Both the position numbers and the translations under genes were made by a program. Of a stretch of 64,000 nt of DNA, positions 16,116 to 24,261 are shown one piece after another; position 1 is the first letter of the stretch; each line of letters begins with the position of its first letter. Source of the DNA: Pricia antarctica. Its GTDB lineage: Bacteria > Bacteroidota > Bacteroidia > Flavobacteriales > Flavobacteriaceae. The stretch is from positions 1 to 64,000 of the forward strand of contig DRGL01000079.1 of NCBI GenBank assembly GCA_011050085.1, read 5' to 3'. The notes beneath the pieces were generated by a model, which was not told where the DNA came from, made no database searches, and saw only the letters and a program-made list of their open reading frames with translations.

Positions 16116-18914
16116 TTGCAGATACCGATACCGACATACCGCTTCCATACACTGGTTACCGCCCCTGAAATTGATACTGACTTGCTTTGGGGGTTATCGA
16201 TTTTCTTCTTGTGCCTTGCTTTGGTCTATTTCGTATCGATTTTTATATTCCGCAACAGCATATCTTCCAAATCAGCACTTACCAAGAAGCGAAAAATGGA
16301 GCTGTCACCGATGATCAGTGAATTTTTATTCTATGAAGATGATGCAGACGTAGCCGAAAAGTCAAATTACATACGCTTGAAAATTGAAATCCGGGATTTA
16401 TTGAAAGACGATTTCAATCGAAAAATACTTTCGGAAGTATTACTTGATCTTCGAAAAGATGTCTCCGGTGACACACAGAAGAGATTGTTCACGCTGTATA
16501 GCGCTTTAGGCCTGGAGAAGGATGCCTTCGCAAAACTTGAAAGCTGGAGATGGGAAATTATTTCCAAAGGAATCTTGGAGCTCACCTTAATGGAAGTGGA
16601 AGAGGCTTATACGTTTATTGTCAAATTTATAAACAGTCGCAGGGCTACTATCCGAAAACAGGCGGAAATTGCAGCGGTTGCCCTTAAACATGAGGGCATC
16701 AACTATTTCTTGGACACTACCAAATATAAAATATCGGAATGGCAGCAATTAAAACTTTTGGATGTACTTCGCAATAAGGAAGATTTCAACCCTCCACGGT
16801 TTAGAGCTTGGTTGACTTCTACCAATAAGCACGTTGTACTTTTTGCTCTTCGACTTATCAAATTCTATAATCAAAACGATGCCAATACTTCTCTTATTGA
16901 ATTGGTAAAGCACAATGACCAACAGGTAAGGCGCCAAGCTGTAGAATGCCTGAAAGAATTTTATGTTATTGAGGCTTTGCCTACTCTTAAAGGGGTTTTT
17001 TGGAAATGTAAAGTAGACACCAAAATAGCTATTCTAGGAGCAATTGCAGAATTGGGCGGTGAACCGGAAATAGAGTTTCTAGAAACTGTCTCTGAGCGTG
17101 AGGGCAATTTTTCGGTGAAAAGTAAGGCGATCGGCGCAATAAACGCAATTGCACCCGAAAGTGTTATGCCTACTGAGAATATCGAACATGTTCCGGCTTA
17201 CCGATCTAGCGCGCCCACCAGCCAATTAGAGAATGAAATTTATGAACCTGAGCATTCTAATATAAGCACTGATACCTCCGAAAGTGACGTTGTCAACGAT
17301 GAAACTACAACAAGTGGAATAGTAAAAACCTCTTCGAGCGAAAATCAAAAGCACAGCGATGATGCACATTCCGAAAAACTTGGGAATTCTGAAAAGCAAA
17401 AGAAAACGCGGGTACCTAACGATTCGAACATTGAGACTCAGCAACATAAAGATGGTATAGCCACTGAGCCAAAAAAACCACCAAATTCCGAAGAACCCGA
17501 ATCCTACAGCGAAAACGATAAAAATCAAATCAATCACCTACCCCAAAATTCCTACTTGATGCCAGAAGAAATCCATAACGACGAGGCTCTAAAAAATATA
17601 GAGGTCACAAGCGAAGAGGTAAAGGCCGATGTATTTGAAGAAAACACCTTACCCGATACTTCCCATTTCGATATTTCAGACATACATTTTCTGCCCCTTG
17701 TGGTTGAAGCAATTTCGGAAACCGACGATATCAGCACAGACCTAGAAAGCGAAAAACAAAATGATGTCGTAGCGCAAACCGAAGGGTCAGTTGAAGCGCT
17801 AGATATTGACCCGATGGAAGATGAGCTAAAGGCACTTATAGACGAAATACGGGAACTTGACTTTTTACCTATTGTGATAGATGACCATCAAAGTGTAGAA
17901 AAAATTAGGTCGACCGACCGTAATGATTCCAACAATCATACCCTAGAAACAATTGAGGGCTTTTCGCTTTCGGATTTAGAAGTCCGTTTTGATAAAATAG
18001 ATACACCAACCCAAAACGAACCCGAAGAAACACCTGATTTTCATTTAGAAGAAGCTCCTATTTCTAAAATTGACCCTGTAGAAAGCAGTGACGCTATATC
18101 TTGGGTATTAGAAAACAATGAGTTAAGAAATATAAAATGCACTTACGAAACGGTCAGTTATGCTACAGATGCCGAAATATCAGAAAGTATAATTCCCCAA
18201 CCTATATACTACGATGATCATGAAACCTACATGATGTCTCTACTCGACGACTTGGAAGAGATGGGGGATCAACGAGAAATACCATTGCTTCGTGAACTAA
18301 TGGCCCAAGAAAGTAAATCCTTTATCAAAAACCGTATTATTAGTATGATTGATACCTTTAAGAGACAAGCAAACCTTCAGCCGAAAACTAAAACTGTTGA
18401 AACCGCAAATATGGAACTTCCTGTATTTAGCGTATTTGCAGATCTTTTTAAGAATATCGATACAGAGTCAAAGCTTATTCTTTTAGACGAGGTCATACAT
18501 GTCGGGGATGAAAAGGAAATCGAGTTTTTAGACGGGCTGTTGGAAGACCCCAATACCGATATCCGAAACAAGGCGCAGAAGGTACTACAATATTTGGTCG
18601 CCAAACTGGCCCATGAAAAACCGGAGACACTTAATACAAGAGGTATTTCTGCCATCGTTTCAGATTATTTAGAGCCTACCAAAATCGAAACGGCGCGCGC
18701 TACCAAAACGTATGAAAGTTTACTATCTGAAATGGAACTTGCACCGAGTGTGGATTCCGAAATCCTACATATCGATTTTGAACTGGCTGAAATACTTGAT
18801 AGAAAGTACGAACAAAGCATATTGGATATTGAGGTTAACTCCATTGAGGTAGCTCCTAATGCAAATGGCGGATCCTTCTTGAATTCGCTACGCAATTTCA
18901 CTAAACTATTTTAA
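16116..18914 (+). CDS. membrane-anchored HEAT-repeat protein with a long acidic linker
   Basis: A 932-residue protein. One transmembrane helix lies at about residues 23-45 (LLWGLSIFFLCLALVYFVS), followed by a basic KKRK stop-transfer patch, so most of the protein is predicted to be cytosolic. HEAT-like helical repeats fill about 60-345. A low-complexity, Ser/Glu/Asp-rich linker runs from about 360 to 690. A second HEAT-like block lies at about 695-830, and the C-terminal part is acidic. The start is TTG one base after the response-regulator stop. HEAT arrays are protein-docking scaffolds; next to a receiver protein and a polysaccharide synthase it plausibly relays the phosphorylation state to the synthase. 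No enzymatic motif was seen. The repeat call rests on pattern (IRKQAEIAAVAL, QVRRQAVECLKEF). Confidence 0.75.
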   Translation: MQIPIPTYRFHTLVTAPEIDTDLLWGLSIFFLCLALVYFVSIFIFRNSISSKSALTKKRKMELSPMISEFLFYEDDADVAEKSNYIRLKIEIRDLLKDDFNRKILSEVLLDLRKDVSGDTQKRLFTLYSALGLEKDAFAKLESWRWEIISKGILELTLMEVEEAYTFIVKFINSRRATIRKQAEIAAVALKHEGINYFLDTTKYKISEWQQLKLLDVLRNKEDFNPPRFRAWLTSTNKHVVLFALRLIKFYNQNDANTSLIELVKHNDQQVRRQAVECLKEFYVIEALPTLKGVFWKCKVDTKIAILGAIAELGGEPEIEFLETVSEREGNFSVKSKAIGAINAIAPESVMPTENIEHVPAYRSSAPTSQLENEIYEPEHSNISTDTSESDVVNDETTTSGIVKTSSSENQKHSDDAHSEKLGNSEKQKKTRVPNDSNIETQQHKDGIATEPKKPPNSEEPESYSENDKNQINHLPQNSYLMPEEIHNDEALKNIEVTSEEVKADVFEENTLPDTSHFDISDIHFLPLVVEAISETDDISTDLESEKQNDVVAQTEGSVEALDIDPMEDELKALIDEIRELDFLPIVIDDHQSVEKIRSTDRNDSNNHTLETIEGFSLSDLEVRFDKIDTPTQNEPEETPDFHLEEAPISKIDPVESSDAISWVLENNELRNIKCTYETVSYATDAEISESIIPQPIYYDDHETYMMSLLDDLEEMGDQREIPLLRELMAQESKSFIKNRIISMIDTFKRQANLQPKTKTVETANMELPVFSVFADLFKNIDTESKLILLDEVIHVGDEKEIEFLDGLLEDPNTDIRNKAQKVLQYLVAKLAHEKPETLNTRGISAIVSDYLEPTKIETARATKTYESLLSEMELAPSVDSEILHIDFELAEILDRKYEQSILDIEVNSIEVAPNANGGSFLNSLRNFTKLF

Positions 18915-18922
18915 AACCCTAA

Positions 18923-20353
18923 GTGGATAGCGAATTCTACCATATCGTTCTCGAATATATAAATCTCGTTTTTATGGGATTTACGGTAACCCTGTTCACT
19001 TTGTTCAGTATTATGGGCTATTTGTCTACCAGAAATTCAATTCATTACCGCAAAAAAAACAGTTTCGGAGACCTTTCAAAAGTGATGGCTTCGCCGCTAG
19101 CGCCAAGTATAACCATAATAGCTCCAGCTTACAACGAGGGGTTGACCATAGTAGAGAACATTCGTTCGCTAATGTCGCTGCGGTATGTGAACTATGAGGT
19201 TATGGTCGTCAATGATGGCAGTAAAGACGATACACTTGAGAAGATGATAGAGGCTTACGATTTGGAAAAAGTGAATCAAGAAATTGATCCAAATTGGCCG
19301 AATAAACCAATTAGGGGCATTTATAAGTCCCCACATCGTGCCTTTTCAAAATTAACGGTAATAGACAAGGATAACGGTGGAAAATCCGATGCGCTAAATA
19401 CAGGTATGGCCCTATCACAAAACCGCTATGTTGGTTGCATCGATGTTGATTGCCTTTTACTCCCTGATGCATTATTACATGTAGTAAAGGCCTTTTATCA
19501 ACGATCTGAAAAACGGGTAATTGCCGTTGGCGGCGTCATTAGAGTGGCGAATTCCTGTGTTATACAAGGTGGGCAGCTTGAAGAGATACGCCTTCCGACC
19601 AATTGGCTGGCCCGGTTTCAATTGTTGGAATATACCCGCTCTTTTATTTTAGGTAGAATGGCTTGGGGAAGTATCGACAGCTTACTCATCATTTCCGGTG
19701 CGTTTGGATTTTTTGACCGTGAGATTGCTTTAGCAGTCGGTGGCTACGATACGGATACGGTGGGGGAGGACATGGAAATTGTCTTCAAAATGAGGCGCTA
19801 CATGCACGATAACAAAACACCCTATACCGTCGAGTACATTCCCGATTCGCTGTGCTGGACCGAAGTACCGGAAGATCTTAAGATTTTAGTTAACCAACGC
19901 GATCGGTGGGCAAGGGGCAATTTGGAAACGCTTTATAAGCATAAAGACATGTTCTTTAACTCCAAATATGGCCGATTGGGTTTATTGAGCTACCCCTATT
20001 GGTTTTTCTATGAATGGATGGCACCTATTATGGAGTTCTTCGGTTTTTTTACCATTGTAGCCTTTTATTATTTGGGGATATTGAACTGGGACTTTTTTAT
20101 CGCCATCACGGTCACGGTATATATTTTCTCGGTCATGTTCTCATTTTATGCCATTCTTTGGGATGTCTATAGTTACAATGAATATAAAAGAACAAAAGAT
20201 ATTCTTATCCTAATGTTCTGCGCTCTCATAGAGCCAATTTTCTTTCACCCTATAGTAGTATACGCGGCCATTCGAGGGAATTATAAGAAATTATTCCGCA
20301 TAAAATCCGGATGGGGTTCACAAGTTCGAAAAGGATTTGCAAAAGTAACCTGA
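18923..20353 (+). CDS. processive family 2 glycosyltransferase (polysaccharide synthase)
   Basis: A 476-residue inner-membrane GT2 of the PgaC/BcsA/hyaluronan-synthase kind. The start is GTG, 8 bases after the HEAT gene. One N-terminal helix (about 10-33) precedes the catalytic domain; about four helices lie at 350-450. Motifs are VVNDGSKDD (95-103), DVD (174-176), GED (281-283, the catalytic base in place of TED) and QRDRW (325-329), which marks processive synthases that polymerise and translocate a beta-linked glycan. The donor sugar cannot be read from sequence. There is no PilZ domain, so c-di-GMP control as in cellulose synthase is unlikely; control may come from the Hpt/REC/HEAT proteins. 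Confidence 0.9.
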   Translation: MDSEFYHIVLEYINLVFMGFTVTLFTLFSIMGYLSTRNSIHYRKKNSFGDLSKVMASPLAPSITIIAPAYNEGLTIVENIRSLMSLRYVNYEVMVVNDGSKDDTLEKMIEAYDLEKVNQEIDPNWPNKPIRGIYKSPHRAFSKLTVIDKDNGGKSDALNTGMALSQNRYVGCIDVDCLLLPDALLHVVKAFYQRSEKRVIAVGGVIRVANSCVIQGGQLEEIRLPTNWLARFQLLEYTRSFILGRMAWGSIDSLLIISGAFGFFDREIALAVGGYDTDTVGEDMEIVFKMRRYMHDNKTPYTVEYIPDSLCWTEVPEDLKILVNQRDRWARGNLETLYKHKDMFFNSKYGRLGLLSYPYWFFYEWMAPIMEFFGFFTIVAFYYLGILNWDFFIAITVTVYIFSVMFSFYAILWDVYSYNEYKRTKDILILMFCALIEPIFFHPIVVYAAIRGNYKKLFRIKSGWGSQVRKGFAKVT

Positions 20354-20424
20354 AATTATAGATGCCAACTCAATGAAATTACAAGACAGCAATAGTTCAA
20401 ATTCGATTTTATAACAAACCTAAA

Positions 20425-22806
20425 GTGAACACCAGCCAATACGATAGATACACTTTAAAGCAATATACCCTTCTGATTATATCTTTCTTCGGGTGTTTGA
20501 TGTTGCTTACGCTATACCAATACGCCACCCTATATTTCAAGGGAGTGGTCGATATCATTTTTGGTTCAAGTTTTTTTATTGCCGCAATACATCAAATAGG
20601 CTTTGCCTCGATTGTAGGGGTCATTTTGACGTTTCCATTTAATTTTTGGGAAAATCTAAGGCCTCGTTATGGTTTCAATCTTGTTTTCGCCCTGTTGGCT
20701 ATGTTGTTGATTGTAGAGGCTATGCTTATTAGTTATTACTGCACGGCATTGGTGCCGTTGGGTTCGGATCTTTTAGGCTATAGCTTTGAGGACATAAAGA
20801 CTACTATCGTAAATTCTAGCAGTGCTTGGATGTATGTTTCCTTGCTTGTCGGGATAGCTTTTATCATTGGACTATTTTTAGGGTTGTATAGGATAACCTC
20901 AAAATATTACCATCATATTAGTCGAATGTATCCCTTTACCATAATCTTGTTCAGCCTATTTATGATGACGCTGTTTGTCAACGGCAAGCCGATTAACCAG
21001 AACAAGACTCAATATTTAGCCCTTAATTTATACGAGACCTCGACCGAAGACACTTCCTATACTTCCGATGTAGAATATCCTTTACTTAAATCCAAAAAAA
21101 TTGAGAACACGTTGGGAGCGTTTTTCAATTTGAAGGACGAAAAACCTAACCTCGTATTTATTATGGTTGAGGGTCTCGGAAGAGATTTTATGGGCGAAGG
21201 TGCAGAGTACCAAGGCTTCACCCCGTTTTTGGATGCCCTCAGCGAAAAATCACTCTATTGGGAGAATTGTCTCAGCAACACGGGTCGAACTTTCGGCATC
21301 CTTCCATCGTTGATGGGCTCACTGCCATTTGGTAAAAGTGGCTTTATGGAATTGGATAAATATCCCAATAAAATGACCCTGTATAGTATCCTCAAAAATA
21401 ACGGCTATTATACTTCCTTTTATCAAGGTACCAATAGTTCTTTTGATAATGTTGACCGCTTTCTGCTCAGTGAGAATGTTGATTTTGTTCTCGATAAATC
21501 AGGATTCGGAAGTAAGTTCACCCTGCAGGCCGAAGACGCGGCAGGATCGACATGGGGCTATCCCGATGGGGAACTTTTCAAGAAAAGTATGAGTCTCCCT
21601 CGCAAAGCCGGTCAACCACGGATGGAGGTTTATATGACCATCAGCACACATGAACCTTTTATTCCACCGAAAAAGGAATATTACCGGCGTGAGGTAGATA
21701 ACATCTTGGCCAAAGGGCAACATCAAGGTAAAATTAGGAAGGTAATCGAAAAGAACGAAGATGTTTTTGCAACCTTGTTGTATACCGATGATGCTTTGAA
21801 ATACGTGTTCGAGGCCTATAAAAGCCAGCCTGACTATGACAATACGATATTCATTATTACAGGTGACCATAGATTGATACCCATTCCACAACGGAACAAT
21901 TTAAGCCGATTTCATGTGCCTTTAATCATATTCAGTCCTCTACTGAACTCTACCAAAAAAATGAGTGCGATAAATTCCCATTTCGATGTCACACCCAGTT
22001 TACTCGCCATGTTGCAGAGTACATATGAACTAAAAATGCCGAAAAAAGTCGCTTGGATGGGCAGTGCCCTAGATACGCAATCCGAATTTCGCTGTATCAA
22101 GGATATACCCTTGATGCGAAACAAGAACGAGCTAAAGGAATTCGTTAGCGGTGAAAAAGTGTATTCGGACGGTTCTGTGTTCAGTATTGATAAATATATG
22201 GATTTAGGCAGTTCATTTGGCAGCTCAAAATTAGAATCGAAATTGGAAAACTTCAAATCCATGAACGCCTACGTAACCTCGAACAATAAAATAATACCGG
22301 ACAGTCTTGCCATTTTTACCGTTCCCAAAGAACGTTTTACGGATAGTGAAACCGTGTGGATCAACAGTGTATATAACGGACAAGATTCTGACAAAGGATA
22401 TTTTGTTGCGCGTAAGCTAGCATTTGATAGTCAATATGACAAAGCATTATTGCTTTGTCGTTACAACCTATCTAACGCGCCTAGCCATATCGACACCAAA
22501 ATTTTGATGGGCCGCATTAATGTTTGGAGAGGCAACTACGATAAAAGCATTGAAATATTAAAAAGTTGTATTTCAATGAATCCGAATTACATTGATTCGT
22601 ACGCCGCTTTGTTCGATGTGTATTTCTGGTCCGGTAGAAATAAGGAAGCTTTGGAGCTTATCGATCAAGTAGAACAGAACAGTTCTGGTGTTGCCGAAAT
22701 AGCCGATAAGATAGCTCGAGCGAGAAGAGCGACCAGGAAAAAAGACACTACTATGAATTTCAATTTACCAAATAGAACGCAATCAAAAATATCGCTTCGA
22801 TTATAA
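20425..22806 (+). CDS. LtaS-like phosphoglycerol transferase with C-terminal TPR
   Basis: A 793-residue protein in three parts. Five membrane helices lie at about 14-31, 44-70, 84-108, 134-156 and 170-187. An alkaline-phosphatase-superfamily domain of the lipoteichoic-acid-synthase/OpgB type spans about 240-560, with metal/active-site residues in NLVFIMVEGLG, the candidate nucleophile T289 in NTGRTFG, ISTHEPF, and TGDHRL. A TPR-like tail lies at about 670-760. The start is GTG. Such enzymes move glycerol-phosphate from phosphatidylglycerol onto glycans outside the inner membrane. Within this operon it most likely decorates the exported polysaccharide. Ethanolamine-phosphate or sulfate chemistry is an alternative for this fold, though the LtaS-like topology argues for phosphoglycerol. 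Confidence 0.82.
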   Translation: MNTSQYDRYTLKQYTLLIISFFGCLMLLTLYQYATLYFKGVVDIIFGSSFFIAAIHQIGFASIVGVILTFPFNFWENLRPRYGFNLVFALLAMLLIVEAMLISYYCTALVPLGSDLLGYSFEDIKTTIVNSSSAWMYVSLLVGIAFIIGLFLGLYRITSKYYHHISRMYPFTIILFSLFMMTLFVNGKPINQNKTQYLALNLYETSTEDTSYTSDVEYPLLKSKKIENTLGAFFNLKDEKPNLVFIMVEGLGRDFMGEGAEYQGFTPFLDALSEKSLYWENCLSNTGRTFGILPSLMGSLPFGKSGFMELDKYPNKMTLYSILKNNGYYTSFYQGTNSSFDNVDRFLLSENVDFVLDKSGFGSKFTLQAEDAAGSTWGYPDGELFKKSMSLPRKAGQPRMEVYMTISTHEPFIPPKKEYYRREVDNILAKGQHQGKIRKVIEKNEDVFATLLYTDDALKYVFEAYKSQPDYDNTIFIITGDHRLIPIPQRNNLSRFHVPLIIFSPLLNSTKKMSAINSHFDVTPSLLAMLQSTYELKMPKKVAWMGSALDTQSEFRCIKDIPLMRNKNELKEFVSGEKVYSDGSVFSIDKYMDLGSSFGSSKLESKLENFKSMNAYVTSNNKIIPDSLAIFTVPKERFTDSETVWINSVYNGQDSDKGYFVARKLAFDSQYDKALLLCRYNLSNAPSHIDTKILMGRINVWRGNYDKSIEILKSCISMNPNYIDSYAALFDVYFWSGRNKEALELIDQVEQNSSGVAEIADKIARARRATRKKDTTMNFNLPNRTQSKISLRL

Positions 22807-22814
22807 TATCCATC

Positions 22815-24107
22815 ATGGGGCACAGACATCGATATATAACGTTTTTTCTCTGCTTAGCCTGTTTTATGGGTATGGGTCAAGATGTGGCCTCTACGGATAT
22901 GCCGTCATCCAGATTCGAAGAAGCCTATGCCGAAGCCTACGAGGGAAAACATGCGTCGGCACAAACTGCATTGCTTAAAATGGTCGAGCAGCGTCCTGAT
23001 TATATTGAGGCGCAGGCACTTTTGGGAAATACCTATAGCTGGCAAGGGGAGTATGATAAAGCCCGCGAAACCTTTAATGAGATTACATCCAAAGTAAGAA
23101 CCAATAGGGCAATATGGATATCCACCATCAAAAATGAACTCTATGCAAAGAACGCCGCTACCGCTTTAGGGCTTTCGAACAAAGCTTTAGGCTATCTCGA
23201 ATCGGACAGTGAGATCGAGCGACTTCGGGCTATCGCTATCCAACAAACTAAAGAACAAGCATACACAAATTCAGGATGGTTCGATGCAAGTGCTGAAACC
23301 GGTGTGTCTATACGGAAACCCGAAGCTTCGGACACTACCGCCATAGTACCTAAAACCCCTGTAGATAGGGACGTATTCAACAACCGTTTAGCTACAAGAA
23401 ACGCCTATACCGTTTTTGATCAGCGTTATGATCCCGTGATAGCATCCAGTATATCATATAAAAGACAGACGCTGGCCGGTAGTATCATTCCACGTATAAA
23501 TTACAATAACCGAAGACAGATCAACGGACTACAATATGAATTGGATTTCTATCCTAAATTTTCAAAACGCTTCTATGCGTATTTAAATTATGGTTTTTCA
23601 AAAGCTTCGATTTTCCCAAATCAAAAAATAGGAGGAGACCTGTACGTGAATCTACCAGGTGCTATGGAATTCTCCGCAGGTGGTCGATATATACAATTTG
23701 ATTCGAAGAATGTATCGGTCGTTACAAATTCATTGGGCCATTACCGGGGCAACTATTACTTTTCACTTCGCTCTTATATTACACCGATGCCCGATAATCT
23801 TACCCGGATATCCGGGAATCTTTTGGTTCGAAAATATGGAAGGGATGCGGAAAATTATATGGGTATTACCGTAGGTATGGGATATTCCCCAGAATTACGG
23901 CAATTGACCTCTGGCGATGAGCTTTTGGCAGAAACCCTTTTATATGTTGAATCGCAACGGCTGAGTTTAGAGTATCAATTTACTGGAAAAGAAAACCCTA
24001 ACATCTACAGGGCCAATATGGGATTGACTCGCCAAGAACTGGCCTTCGATTCCGGCAACTACTTTTGGTCGGTTTCGGCAGGGTTTACCTACCAAGTGAA
24101 ATTTTAA
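22815..24107 (+). CDS. YaiO-family outer-membrane beta-barrel with N-terminal TPR
   Basis: A 430-residue exported protein. A signal peptide (YITFFLCLACFMGMGQ) is followed by two to three TPR-like repeats (about 31-140, e.g. LLGNTYSWQGEYDKARE), and from about 190 by amphipathic beta-strands ending in the aromatic C-terminus TYQVKF expected for BAM-assembled barrels. The barrel resembles the YaiO family. The TPR-plus-porin order is that of PgaA, the outer-membrane exporter of poly-N-acetylglucosamine. It begins 8 bases after the LtaS-like gene and is the last gene of the operon, so it is the likely outer-membrane exit for the polymer made by the GT2 synthase. Confidence 0.85.
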   Translation: MGHRHRYITFFLCLACFMGMGQDVASTDMPSSRFEEAYAEAYEGKHASAQTALLKMVEQRPDYIEAQALLGNTYSWQGEYDKARETFNEITSKVRTNRAIWISTIKNELYAKNAATALGLSNKALGYLESDSEIERLRAIAIQQTKEQAYTNSGWFDASAETGVSIRKPEASDTTAIVPKTPVDRDVFNNRLATRNAYTVFDQRYDPVIASSISYKRQTLAGSIIPRINYNNRRQINGLQYELDFYPKFSKRFYAYLNYGFSKASIFPNQKIGGDLYVNLPGAMEFSAGGRYIQFDSKNVSVVTNSLGHYRGNYYFSLRSYITPMPDNLTRISGNLLVRKYGRDAENYMGITVGMGYSPELRQLTSGDELLAETLLYVESQRLSLEYQFTGKENPNIYRANMGLTRQELAFDSGNYFWSVSAGFTYQVKF

Positions 24108-24261
24108 TCTATACCCAGTCTCCAACACGGCAATTTCAGGATACTAGCGTACAGCTTAACCAATGCACTTGTGAGATTGGTATTTTAATGGGAGGGTAAT
24201 CTAGCTTTACAGCAACCACGGCCGTTTTTCAATTTACGTATTAATACTATTTCTCTATACC

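Noticed and set aside
20425-22806. True lipoteichoic acid synthesis.
   Set aside because: The organism is Gram-negative by all other signs (OmpA lipoprotein, YaiO barrel), so a glycan-decorating role was preferred.
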